Source: Candidatus Absconditabacterales bacterium
GTDB taxonomy: Bacteria; Patescibacteriota; Gracilibacteria; Absconditabacterales; Absconditicoccaceae
Direction: 5' to 3'
DNA length: 64,000 nucleotides
Assembly (NCBI GenBank): GCA_023228925.1
Contig: JALOAF010000002.1
Span: forward strand, 1-64,000
Position numbers and translations under genes: made by a program. This document shows, piece by piece, positions 21,242 to 34,622 of the stretch. Positions within the stretch are counted from its first letter, which is position 1. Every line of letters starts with the position of its first letter. The notes under the pieces were generated by a model. The model was not told the origin of the DNA. It was given only the letters and a program-made list of their open reading frames with translations, and ran no database searches.

Positions 21242-21550
21242 TTATTTTTCTATCTTGATAGACTTAGCGTTGATAATAGCATCAGCTATTTTATCTATAG
21301 CCTGATTGTATATTCTAGAAAAAGTAGATTTAGAAATAGCCATCTTTTTTGCTCATTCTATAATATCTAATTTTTCAATATTTTTTAATCTTAGAGCCTC
21401 TATTTCATCATGTAATAACTCTACCTCTTCTAACTGAAAACTAGGAATTCATGCTGGCTTAAAAAAATCAACATCTGAAAAAAATTCAATATTTCTCATC
21501 TTTCTCTTTCTTCATCTATTTGCACAACCAACAGATTTAAATCAATTCAT
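21242..21550 (-). CDS. DUF134 family DNA-binding protein
   Basis: 102 residues. N-terminal basic/Cys segment (MNGFKSVGCANRGRKRKM), PAGIPSF and then a sigma-like helix-turn-helix: LLHDEIEALRLKNIEKLDII followed by GAKKMAISKSTFSRIYNQA. This is the UPF0251/DUF134 layout. Probably regulates itself and DUF5320 through the palindrome directly upstream. Confidence 0.85.
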
Positions 21551-21579
21551 AATAATCAGTAAAACGAATAAAATGTCAT

Positions 21580-21599
21580 TTATGGGAACGTTCCCATAA
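21580..21599. promoter_or_regulatory. 20-base perfect palindromic operator
   Basis: TTATGGGAACGTTCCCATAA is identical to its reverse complement, contains unusually GC-rich GGGAACGTTCCC for this genome, and ends 29 bases upstream of the DUF134 start. Confidence 0.7.
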
Positions 21600-21821
21600 T
21601 CAATATATAAAAATTTAAATTAAATGCAAGTATTTTTTTAATTAAAAAAATATTATTCTAGATTATACTTAAATAATTAGCTACATGAAATCACAAAAAA
21701 TTGGAGCCAAACAAACGATCTACAGTTTTTCGAATACAATAAAAAAAACAAAAATAAATAATATATTTAAAAGTTTTGTTTAAAACAAATTAAGAAAATT
21801 TTTTCTAAAACAAATGTTTTT

Positions 21822-22949
21822 TTATAAAAGATTTTTGAATTCCTCTATTTTATCTAATTTTTCTCGAGAATATTTTTCATTTCCAAAATGACCATAAGTA
21901 GCTGTTTCTTTGTAAATCGGTTTTCTCAAGTCTAAATATTCAATAATTCATTTTGAACTCAAATCAAAATTTTGGATAATAAAATCTACTATTTTATTTT
22001 TTTCTATTTTAGCAGTAGAAAAATCTTCCAAAAAAATACTAACAGGTTGAGCTACACCTATAGCATAACTTAATTGAATTTCACATTTATCGCACAAACC
22101 ACTAGCCACAATATTTTTTGCCAAATATCTTGCCATATAAGCTGCACTTCTATCTACTTTTGTTGGATCTTTCCCAGAAAAAGCTCATCATCCATGTCTA
22201 GCTATCCCTCCATAAGTATCTACAATAATTTTTCTACCAGTTAGGCCACTATCTCATGCTGGTCATCAAATATAAAAACTTCCTGTAGGATTGATATAAA
22301 TTTTTGTATTTTCATCTATCAAATCTCAAACTATTGGTAAAATCACTTCTTTTTTTATTCCATCAAAAATTTCTTTTTGAGAAATATTTTTTATATGCTG
22401 AGAAGAAACAACAATAGTGTCTATTCTAGATATTTTATCATTTTCATATTCCACTGTAACTTGGGTCTTTCCGTCTGCTAGTAAAAATGGTAAGGTTAAA
22501 TTTTTTCTAACTTTCGCCAATTGTTTAGCAAGCTCATGAGCATAATGAATAGTTGCTGGCAAAAGGGATTTCGTTTCATTAGTAGCATAACCAAACATCA
22601 TTCATTGATCTCCAGCCCCTCCTGTATCCACTCACATAGCAATATCTGATGATTGAGTATCAAGTAATATTTGAATATCACAAGTATTTCCGTCAAAAAA
22701 CTTATCTAAATCATCATAGCCAATTTCCACAATAGTTTGTCTAGCAATTTTTTCATAATCTACTTGTGACTTAGTGGTAATTTCTCAAGCAATGATTAAT
22801 TTATTAGTAGTAATCAAACATTCACAAGCCACTCTAGAAAACGGATCTTGTTCCAAACATGCATCCAAAATAGCATCAGATATTTGATCACAAATTTTAT
22901 CTGGATGTCATTCTGTTACTGATTCGGAAGTAATAAATTGTTTTGTCAT
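21822..22949 (-). CDS. metK: S-adenosylmethionine synthetase
   Basis: 375 residues. Makes SAM from methionine and ATP. Motifs: [20 protein letters not shown] at the N terminus, [16 protein letters not shown], and the Gly-rich [19 protein letters not shown] region on reading TGA as Gly. SAM feeds NrdG and the methyltransferase in this window. Expression is governed by the upstream riboswitch. Confidence 0.96.
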
Positions 22950-22970
22950 TTTTGTATATTTTATATAATA

Positions 22971-22996
22971 AAAAAGCTCTTTGCAAGGAAAGAGTT
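22971..22996 (-). terminator. riboswitch-controlled terminator before metK
   Basis: On the minus strand CTCTTT and AAAGAG pair around CCTTGC and are followed by CTTTTTTATT. It lies between the SAM aptamer and the metK start, as in a transcriptional OFF switch. Confidence 0.8.
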
Positions 22997-23014
22997 TTAT
23001 TAATATTATTGTGT

Positions 23015-23120
23015 GATAATATCTTTCCCTTTTGGGTGGAACTTAGCACCTTTCCAAAACTTGGCGGTTGCTGGGATATTTCTAGCGAGTCCATTCTCTA
23101 ATATCCTCTCTTGATATTTG
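23015..23120 (-). ncRNA. SAM-I riboswitch (S-box) aptamer
   Basis: Minus-strand sequence shows P1 arms (AATATC near 23115 and GATATT near 23020) and the conserved cores ATCAAGAGAGG, CCCAGCAACC, AAAGGTGCTAAGTTCC and GGGAAAGAT in S-box order. Location upstream of metK and a following terminator agree. SAM binding would favour termination. Confidence 0.9.
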
Positions 23121-23379
23121 TGTGTTACTTATATACAAAAATATTTTTCAAAAGCAAGCAATTATGTAATAAAAAATTTATTCTACACAAAACACCTGAC
23201 ACACAAAAAGACAATGTGTTTTTATATATTTCTCAACAAAGCAAAGTTCTTTTTCGTTTTTATAAAGCTATATAGCTTGTTTTTCCAAAAAAATTACATA
23301 TTTTAATTATATATTATAATTGATAATTAGATTTTTCTAGAAAAATTTTGTTATCTTTAATTCTTTAATTTCAAAAAAA

Positions 23380-26300
23380 ATGAATATTAAAAAATTAATC
23401 TTTGCTAGTATTGCAGTCACACTTAGTGGGGTAATTTTATATGTGTTTGCCCACCCTTCACAAACTTCTTTTCTAACCCCAAATGAGTGATGACATTACT
23501 CTGGTAATATTAATATTTCCTGGAATGCAGCTACAAATGCTGATACTTATTCCATCTATCTAACAGATCCTTGAAACAATACTACAGCAGTTATAGAAGG
23601 AGCAACTAGCACTGGAACAATTTTAGATAGCACAAGCAAATCTTGAACCTATATTTTGACATGAAAGTCATGTAATTCAACTGGGTGTACAAACTTTGAT
23701 ACTTGAATAAATTTTATTATAGACAATACAAAACCTACATGAACAATAGCTTACACACCAAATACACTAACAAATACTAATGTAATCGCAACAATCACAT
23801 TAAGTGAAACTTGAAATATAACAAACAACAATAATCAAACAAGTTACACTTTCACAGGTAATGGAAGCTTTACATTTGAATTTCAAGATTTAGCTGGGAA
23901 TACTTGAGAAGAAACAGCCACAGTAGATTGGATAGATAAAACTCCTATCACTCCAACAGTTGTCTATTCTCCATCCACAAACACAAATCAAAATGTAACT
24001 ATAACTATCACATTTGATAAAACCTGAGTAACAATTACAAACAACAGTGGAAACAACGAATACATATTTACATGAAATTGAAATTTTACATTTGAATTTC
24101 AGGATTTAGCTGGGAATACTTGAGAAGAAACGGCCACAGTATATTGGATAGATAAAACTCCTGTCACTTGAACAGTAAATTATTCTACAACTGGGGCTAC
24201 AAACCAACCAGTAACAGCAACTATAATTTTCAATAAAACTTGAGTAACAATTATAAACAACAGTGGAAACAACGACTATATATTTACATGAAATTGAAAT
24301 TTTACATTTGAATTTTTTGATAGCTATGGAAACACATGAAATAGCACTGCCACAGTAGATTGGATAGATCTTATTCCTCCTACTTGTAATGTATTTTACT
24401 CAACCACATGAATGACTAATCAAGATGTTATTGCTATCTTAACCTGATGTGATGAAACCATAATAGCACACACAACAGAATACACTTTCACAGGCAATGG
24501 TAGTTTTACATTTGAATTTCAAGATTTAGCTGGGAATACATGAAGTAATGTTGCCACAGTAACCCGAATAGATAAGTCTTTACCAATAGTAGAACAAGCA
24601 TTTATATACAGCTGAAACACAAACACATGAAACAATTGATCATGATTTTATAACGGAACAATAAGCATAAAATCTCAAGTATACACAAATAGTGGATCAT
24701 CATGAATAAGTGGATCATCATGTAAGTATACTTTAACCTGAACTAATCGATACAGTGCCAATTATGACAGCACATGATGATATTGTTATGTAGATTATCT
24801 AAACCCAAAAACTGACATAGACATAATTTTTAGTGTAAGTAATGATGTTTGAAGCACATGAACATGAGAAAGTAAACAATATTTTTATGATATTACTTCC
24901 CCAACAACAACAGATGATGCGAATAGTGATTGGAGAAATACAGATTTAACAGTAACACTAACAGCAACAGACACCTGAGCATGAGTATCACATACATTAT
25001 ATTATACATGAACAGACACAAGTTGTACACCAACTATAATTTGAACATCAGCGACGGTAACATGTCCAACGAATAGTGTATGTACAGGATTATATGTGAG
25101 ATATCGTAGTGTAGATTTAGTATGAAATATGGAGGAAAACATACAAACATCACCAGAAATAAGAATAGACAAAGAATTACCATACATCACATGAACAACA
25201 AGCATAACTAGTAGCAACTCAAACGGTTCGTTTGCAAAAGTTGGAGACACGGTATCTATAACATTCACATCTCACGAAGATCTTTCAGAAAATCCTACAG
25301 TAAAAATAAACTCATGATGAGATATGGATTTTGTAAGCAAAATAACATGAAGCAACACATACACATATGAACGCTCCATGGACTCATCTGATCCAGAATG
25401 AATAATAAGCATAAATATATCTATGAAAGATATTGCTGGGAATACATGAAATTATATATTAACTTCAAATATCACATATGACAGAACTCCTCCTTCATGA
25501 ATTTCAATAACAGAACCAAATTATAGTAGCTACCGACAAAGCCAAACTTGAACAGCATATAGAGAAATCAAGCGAAACACATGAACAGAACAAAATTTTT
25601 GACCTACTTCATTAAGGATCGAATATTCCAACAATAAATTCCAATGATGATGAGTACATACAATCATCACAACATGAACTAGTAATAACTGAGTGTTCCA
25701 TCGAACGGTAAATTCCGATGACACTTCTTCTGCACAAATAAGAATTATAGCAACAGATCTAGCAGGAAACACAAGAACATTTACAGGTTCGTCATTTAAA
25801 ATAGATAGTATACCTCCTACAGGGCCAACATTTATTTATCCACTATGATCAGGAGAATTATTTAAATGAGGTAATCAAATAAATATACAATGGACATGAT
25901 GACGAGATGCTAATCTGGATAAAAAAATATTAGAGTTTTCAATAGATGAAGGATCTAATCGAACTGTATTAGCAACACTATGAGATGCTGCATTTTCGTA
26001 TATACGAACACCATGAAACATAAATTCAAATAAAGTGAGATTATGAATTAAATATCAAGACAAATGAGGACTAACTAGCCCATATACACAAACTCAAAAT
26101 TTTACAATAGATAGCACTCCTCCTACACCAATAGTGTTTATAGACAGTAATAGCAACCGAAGAAACACTAATGCAATAGCAACATGAACAAGTAGTGATG
26201 CATTAGCATGATTACGAAACACTGGAATATTATACAGAACAGATTGACCATTCACAACAAATTGTGATGGATGAAGTAGCACAATACCTGTATTTACTAC

Positions 26301-28125
26301 TGACTGAATACATACATGATATGCTTGTGTCATGGACAAAGTATGAAATATTAGAACTTGACAGCAAGTCTATAAAATAGATAAAACAGCACCAATAGTC
26401 CACATGCCGGCACCCATTATTACTAATACATGAAAAACAATAAATATAAATGTTAATTGAGATGTTTCATGAATACAATCATATAAATGGTCTAAAATAT
26501 CGGGTTCATGAACAATAACTTTTTCTACTGGTACCCATGTTAAAGATCCATTTGTAACAGCAGATACAGACTGACATTATGTATTACAAGTAGTAGTTAA
26601 AGATAATGCCACTAATACCACAACATGAACTATAGACTTTTTTTGGAATGCTACAGCACCAATAATAACCACATGAACAATAACAAACACTTCCAGTAAA
26701 ACACCAACATTTACATTTACTGCTACAGATAGTGGAACACTTTATTGGAGTTGACCATGTTCTAGTTCCATAACAAAAGCAGTATCTGGGAACAACCAAA
26801 TAACTCTTTCTGCCCTTGCAAACAATACTTACAATAATTGTTATGTCAGAATTATAGACACAATGAACAACACTTGAGTATGGTACAATCTTCCTAGCTT
26901 TACAGTTAGTTACAATCCTCCTTCATGATGAGGTGGAGGCGGAGGTGGTTGATGATGAGGTGGTTGAGGGTTTTCTATTCCAACATGTACTACCCAAGAC
27001 TTAACTTGTGGCATATATGGGAAATATGTATTAAAATCATGAGTAACTTGTAAATGATGAGATTTATGAAAAAGTTGTGGTACTGATATATGTGTAGATT
27101 GAGATTATTCATGAGATCCAAACGACTGAATTTGTCACGATCCAACAAAAGTGGAAGCAAATAGTTGATTAACCCAATCTGGAACACGAGAGACATTTAA
27201 ATCTCCATATAATAAAGAGCTTACAGATGCTTATAGCTATGCTTTTGGAGTAAAAATAACTACTGTACCAAACATAGAACGAGCAGATTTAACTGGTGTT
27301 CTAATCAGATCTCACTTATCAAAAATGATGTCTGAATATGCCATGAAAGTACTATGAAAGACTCCAGATACCAGTAGAAAATGTATATTCAAAGATGTCG
27401 ACAATCAAACTGATGAATTTAAAAAATATGCTAGAATATCTTGTGAATTATGACTCATGTGACTAAAAACAGACTGAACTCCTGCGGATACTTTTCATCC
27501 AGACGGAAAGGTTACTAGAGCAATATTTGGTACAACTCTTTCTAGAGCAATTTGGTGAGACAAAAATAATTGATGATCAAATTGGTATGCCAAACATTTA
27601 GCTGATTTAAAAGCTCACTGAATCATGAATCAAATTGATTTCCCAAACAATCGAGAGTTAAGATGACGAGTAATGCTTACAATGATGAGAGCTGATCAAA
27701 AATTAAAACAAAGTAAATACTCAAAATTTGAATCTTTATGGAATAAAAAAATATTTGTACCAGCAAAAACAAAAGCAACTAAACCTAGTACAAACAATAA
27801 TGCTGAAAATAAAATTACAGAAAAATACTCTAGCTCAGATAAAGAATTCATAAACCGAACTAACAAAAACTATCAATTTTACGAGTGATACACAATATGA
27901 CAATCAAAATTATGAGTTAAATATCTACAGTATTTCTTAAAAGAACAAGATTATTATACTTGATCTATAGACTGAATAAATAACACCGCTACAGTAAGTG
28001 CTTTGTTAGAATTCCAGTTAAAACATAAATTAATAACAGATTCCAACGACATGGCAGCATGATTTTTATGACCATCTACAAGAGCTGTAATTAATCCATT
28101 ATTAAAAGAAATATTGAATAAATAA
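23380..28125 (+). CDS. giant cell-surface protein: Ig-like repeats, poly-Gly, SLH-like region and peptidoglycan-binding domain
   Basis: 1581 residues. A signal peptide (MNIKKLIFASIAVTLSGVIL) leads into repeats of about 70 residues (residues about 120-410) with FTFEFQDLAGNTG and ATVDWIDKTP, then many Thr/Ser-rich Ig-like segments. Residues 1183-1197 are 15 glycines in mixed TGA and GGN codons. A Cys-rich part (TCTTQDLTCGIYGKYVLKSG) is followed by a region resembling candidate-phyla S-layer-homology modules (SHLSKMMSEYAMKVLGKTPD, DGKVTRAIFGTTLSRAIWGD). The C terminus (GVKYLQYFLKEQDYYTG, STRAVINPLL) is a PG-binding-1 type domain. Likely a structural surface layer or adhesin anchored to peptidoglycan. 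Confidence 0.88.
23740..24580 (+). repeat. four tandem Ig-like coding repeats
   Basis: About 205-220-base units in the surface-protein gene share near-identical DNA, for example TTTACATTTGAATTTCAAG and GATTTAGCTGGGAATAC. High DNA identity between units suggests recent duplication or gene conversion, and likely copy-number variation. Confidence 0.75.
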
Positions 28126-28182
28126 GCAGTTATTTCCAAAAAAACATCTTAAAAACGATTGCAAATAAGATGATAATAATTT

Positions 28183-29631
28183 ATGTCTTATAAATATACT
28201 ATGCTATTAACAATCTGATTAGAAATTCACATCAAACTCAACAGCGAAAACAAAATGTTTTGTCAGTGTAAAAACGAACAAAACTTTGATACATTAGAGC
28301 CAAACACAAATATTTGTCCTGTATGTACTGGTCAACCTGGCGCATTACCCACATTAAGTGAAGATGTTTTACTCTTAGCATTAAAACTTGGAAAAGCATT
28401 AAACTGTAAAATAAACAAAGAATCTCAATTTGATAGGAAATCTTATTTTTATCCAGACCTCCCTATGGGTTATCAAATTACTCAACTATACAAACCAACA
28501 AACACTGATGGTGAAGTCAGTTTTTTTGTAAACAATTACGAAGAAGAAAAAAAGATAAGAATCTTGGATGCTCATATGGAAAATGATACCGCAAAAATGA
28601 TTCACGAATGATGACAAAGTTTGATAGATTTCAATCGTGCAGGAACTCCTTTAATAGAAATTGTTACTTGACCAGATTTTTCAAATGATGATGAGGTAGT
28701 GGAATTTTTGAAAGAACTACAAAGAATTGTTAGATACAACAATATTTCCAACGCTGATATGGAAAAATGACAAATGAGAGTAGATGTAAATATTTCTATC
28801 AGAAAAAATGAAAGCGATCCTTTGTGAACGAGAGTTGAGTTGAAAAATATAAATTCATTTTGAATGATAAAAAGAGCCATCTTACACGAATACAATAGAC
28901 AAAAAACCTTATTAGAAAAATGAGAAAAGATCTGACAGGAAACCAGAATGCGAAATGATACAGAATGAATTAGCAAGATGATGAGATCCAAAGAAGATGC
29001 TTTGGATTATAGATATTTTCCAGAACCAGATATGCCTACATTACAACTAGACGATGAAATTTTACAGAAAGTAAAAGATGAGAATTTAATTATCCCACAC
29101 ACTATCATCAAAAAATTTAAACAAGAGTATGGTTTCCATAAAGAATACATAAATGCCTTGATTGGAGATTTTGATACTTTAATGGCTTTTTTGGAACTAA
29201 GCAAGCAATGATTAAAACCAAAAAATATAGCTAAATGGATTTCTGGTTCCATAAGCGCCTATATGAAAGAAAACTTTGTATGAATAAATAACTTAGCTTT
29301 TGACTTAAAACAATTATCAGAATTTATAAAAATCTCTGATGAATGAAAAATTATGGATAATCAAATGAAAATAGTGATGGATGAAATGTTGAAAACTGGA
29401 AAATGAGCCCAAGAAATTATAGCTAACAAATGATTTGATACGCCAACAGTAAATGATAATGAATTAGAAGATATAATAAAAAAAGTTTTAGCAAACAATC
29501 CAACAATAGTAGAACAATATAAATCTGGGAAAACCAGTACCTTATGATTTTTTGTATGACAAGTAATGAAACAAACAAAATGAAAAGCAAATCCAAAAAT
29601 CGTTTGAGAAATTATTTCAAAGATATTATAA
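28183..29631 (+). CDS. gatB: aspartyl/glutamyl-tRNA amidotransferase subunit B
   Basis: 482 residues, usual length. With GatA and GatC it amidates Glu-tRNA-Gln or Asp-tRNA-Asn. Seen: TIGLEIHIKLNSENKMFCQC, ICPVCTGQPGALP (zinc Cys), RKSYFYPDLPMGYQITQ, DFNRAGTPLIEIVTGPDF, RVELKNINSF and KEDALDYRYFPEPDMP. The C-terminal YqeY-like tail is present. gatA and gatC are not in the window. Ten or more TGA codons sit at conserved glycines. Confidence 0.96.
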
Positions 29632-29665
29632 TAAAACAAACTCTTTTTATACCATATTTTTTATA

Positions 29666-30847
29666 ATGCAAAATTTATGAACTATTGCTATGTGAATCAA
29701 AACTCCACTTATTAAAAAATGAGAAGATTTATCCAAGACAATCGTCGAATCTTTATTGAATTCATGTAAGTTAAATGGTTTTTCTATACAAAACAATGAT
29801 GTTTTAGCAATTACTGAGGCGGTAGTAAGTATTAGTCAATGAAATTACGCTACAGTAAATGAAATAACTAAAGACATTTCAAACAAATTTCAATCTGAAC
29901 ATATTGGAGTATTGTTCCCTATTCTTTCTAGAAATCGTTTTGCAGGTATACTAAAGTCTATAGCCAGGGCTTGTAAAAAAATAACAATTCAATTATCCTA
30001 TCCTTTTGATGAAGTAGGAAATGGTATTCTTTATGAAGAAGATTTAAAAAAACTAAAAATAAACCCTTCTTCTGATTTAATTGATGAAAAAAATTATCAA
30101 AAAAACTTTTCTTGATATCAACATCCATTTACAGGGCTAAACATGGTCGATTATTATAGAAATTTATGCAAAAATGAAAATTGTGAAGTGGAAATTATAT
30201 TATCAAATAATCCAGAAGATATATTAAAATATACAAAAAATGTTTTAGTATCAAACATTCATAATAGGAAAAATACAAAAGAAATTTTATTAAAACAAAA
30301 GCATAAAAAGGTTTTGGGATTAGATGAAATCTTAAACCAAAAAACAGATAAACACTGATATAATGAAACATTTTGACTACTTTGAACAAACTTAGCAACA
30401 GATGAAATGCTAAAACTATTTCCCCACTCCAACGATCCTATTGTCAATAAAATCAAAAGCGAAATAAAGAAATTAACAAACAAAGATATTCATGTAATGA
30501 TTTATGGAGATGGAGCATTCAAGGATCCTGTAGGATGAATCTGGGAATTAGCAGATCCTGTTGTCAGTCCATCTTACACTAAATGACTACAATGAAGCCC
30601 TAATGAAATTAAACTTAAGTATTTAATTGATAAATATCCTGACAAAAACAAAAAGGAGTTACAAAAAATTATTCAAAAAGAAATATCTCTAAAAAACAAC
30701 TCACTGACAGAACAAAATAAATTATGAACAACACCTAGACATTATGTGGATTTGCTAGGTTCTTTAGCTGACCTGATTAGTGGTAGTGGCGAAAAAGGAA
30801 CACCAGTTGTATATATTAAAAACTATTTTAAATGATATAATGACTAA
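29666..30847 (+). CDS. coenzyme F420-0:L-glutamate ligase-like (CofE-like) protein
   Basis: 393 residues. N terminus [19 protein letters not shown] and [16 protein letters not shown] match the CofE/F420-ligase domain, as does [20 protein letters not shown] later. CofE adds glutamate to F420, but F420 biosynthesis is not expected here, so the substrate is likely different. Homologues of this type are known in candidate-phyla genomes. 34 bases after gatB, so probably co-transcribed. Confidence 0.75.
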
Positions 30848-30937
30848 AAAACAATTCCTCCACATATAAGTAAAATTACTTGATTTTATATAAAAAAATA
30901 TTATATCTTTTTGGCTTTTATATATTAAAATCTAAAA

Positions 30938-31054
30938 ATGGCTGAAGAGAATATCAATTTGGAAGAAGAATTGGACTATGATGAAGAATGGGAAGATGAC
31001 GAAGAGGATCGATGATTTGAGGAGGAAGACGATGAAGATGAAAAAAACGACTAA
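30938..31054 (+). CDS. very acidic 38-residue protein
   Basis: MAEENINLEEELDYDEEWED then an Asp/Glu-rich tail; 24 or so acidic residues. One in-frame TGA (DRGFEE). Own ATG, TAA stop, and a strong terminator 30 bases on, which argues it is expressed. Function unknown; a nucleic-acid mimic or RNA polymerase-delta-like tail are guesses. Confidence 0.5.
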
Positions 31055-31085
31055 AAAGACAAGGCCCTAAAATTAAAATTAAACA

Positions 31086-31110
31086 AAAAATCCAGCATTA
31101 GCTGGATTTT
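31086..31110. terminator. bidirectional terminator
   Basis: AAAAATCCAGC, loop ATTA, GCTGGATTTTT: a perfect hairpin flanked by A and T runs, between convergent genes. Confidence 0.85.
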
Positions 31111-31118
31111 TATAATAT

Positions 31119-32309
31119 TTTAGAAAATTTTTACATAGTAAGTAAAACATATATTCATAAACCAAGCATCAATAATCAAACAATCAAATGTATCAATTTT
31201 GCATTTTTACTCTTCAATTCTGCTAATTCTTCTGCTGACTTAAATCACAATCAAACCAACAAGGTTATTAACACCATAGGTAAAATAAATATTATATTGT
31301 AGACAATCAAATATATATATCATCGAGTATGAAGATTTTTACTTTCTGATGCCAAATATCCAAGTATAGTAAAGTATGGACCAGAGGTACATGGAAGCAG
31401 GAAGAGACTAACTAAAAATCCAACTACAAATGCTCAAAGTGGAGAGACAGCCCATTTAATAACTTTCTGCATTTTAGGTCTCCAAGCTAATGGTACTTCC
31501 ATAATAAATCATTTTCCATACCAAAAGAAATCTTTTAGGTTGGCTAATCATACTAATATTCACAAAATTCATACTATTATTTTTATAACAAAAGTATTTG
31601 TTGCCGTAGCAAGAGCTGAAAATAGCCCTAATCCCATTGCAAAATAACTTAAAAAAACAGATAGTGCAAATACAAATCCAGAAATAATGGCTTTTCTTTT
31701 ACTTTTAGTTTTTGTTAAAATACTTGATAACAAAAGAAGCATTACTGCAAAAGCACAAGGATTGATACTATCGGCAAATGCTGCTGGAAGCATAATTCCA
31801 AAAAATCTTCGCCTACTTCATTTTGATGTAAAATCTCATTTTTCAGATGATATACCTCATGATATATCTTTTTCATCTATTTCTCCACAATTTAAATGAG
31901 GACAATTTTCATCATTACAATCAAAATGAGGGCAGTCTTCTCACTCTTCACAAACTTTAGTAGAATCTTGTATTAGTTTTTCTTGAAAAAATCAAATAAT
32001 TTTTTTATCTCCAGCCACATAATCACATTCGTTTTCTGAATCTATTACTAAAAAAGGGACTCAAGCCTTGTTGGGATCTATTCATAATTTTTCAATATAA
32101 TCTGAAAATGTTTTTAGATTATTTCTGTTAAAATAAATCTCCAATTCTTTTATATTATACTTGGAAACAAGATCATTTTCATTAAAAAATTTTTCTACCT
32201 TTGCACAATGAGAACAACCATTCCCATGAAAATAAAAATATTCTTGAGCAAAAGAATATGAAAAAAAGACAGATAAACTAAGAACAATTACAAACAAAAA
32301 CTTTCTCAT
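31119..32309 (-). CDS. thioredoxin-like domain fused to a CcdA/DsbD-type membrane domain
   Basis: About 396 residues. Signal peptide (MRKFLFVIVLSLSVFFSYSF), then a periplasmic thioredoxin fold with CSHC in FYFHGNGCSHCAKVEKFF. A Cys/His/Asp-rich linker (CPHFDCNDENCPHLNC) follows. The membrane domain carries the DsbD signature cysteines INPCAFAVMLLLLSS and LLPCTSGPYFTILGY. Probably passes reducing equivalents across the membrane. The linker could bind metal. The last ten residues and exact stop are uncertain because one sequence row near 31140 was hard to count. Confidence 0.85.
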
Positions 32310-32339
32310 TTTTTTTATTAACTCTAAAATATAAAACAT

Positions 32340-32966
32340 TTATTGTATTTTATTTGAAACAATATTTTGCATATTTTTTCGGTCAGTAACAACAATTTCC
32401 AAAGTTCAATCCTCTTCTACCGAAATAGATATAATTTGATCTGATTCTGGATCCTTTGTAAGAGAATAGTTTGTATAAACAATTCATTTCAAATCTCAAG
32501 CAAGTTCTTTTAGTTGACTTGATGTATTTGCTCACATCTTTTTTAGAGCATCTTGAGCCAATTGAAACTCCTCACTCACTTTTATTCATGCTTTTTTTGC
32601 TATAATTTCAGCTTGTTTCATAGCTAAATTATAATCTCAAGTATACACAAAACGCATAGAATTAAAGCCTTCCACTTCCTCAGTAGTTTGGTAAGAGGAA
32701 TTTTGATCTAGAGTCATACCCTCTGGTGTAGTAATATTCAATTTTTTTACCCAAGATGGAAGCGAAAATTTTTGTTTTTGAGCTTCTAGTAAAGCCAGTT
32801 TTTCTTCTAAAGCTATTTTTTCTGCTATATACTCCGTTGTGTTTTGCACATTAGTTTTTACTGTTCAAGCTGCATTATGCAAATTGTCTTGAACATTTTG
32901 TGTACAAGCTGACAAAGAAAAAGACACCAATAAGATCAATCAGGAAAGAAAAAAAAGTTTTTTCAT
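32340..32966 (-). CDS. lipoprotein of unknown function
   Basis: 208 residues. Signal peptide ending in the lipobox LSAC (MKKLFFLSGLILLVSFSLSA then C21). An early helical part (EKIALEEKLALLEAQKQKF) and a C-terminal part with DGTLEIVVTDRKN follow. No family recognised. It lies directly upstream of the thioredoxin/CcdA gene on the same strand (30 bases). Confidence 0.7.
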
Positions 32967-33107
32967 AATAAAACTATAATTACGAATAAATATGGTAGTG
33001 ATTGTATATTAATATCACAAAATTTTTCAAGAACAAAAGAACAACTTCATAGTGAAATTCGTTTTTATTTTAGTATAAACAATCTAGTTTTATTCTTAAA
33101 TAGACAG

Positions 33108-34621
<1,514 letters not shown>

Positions 34622-34622
<1 letters not shown>

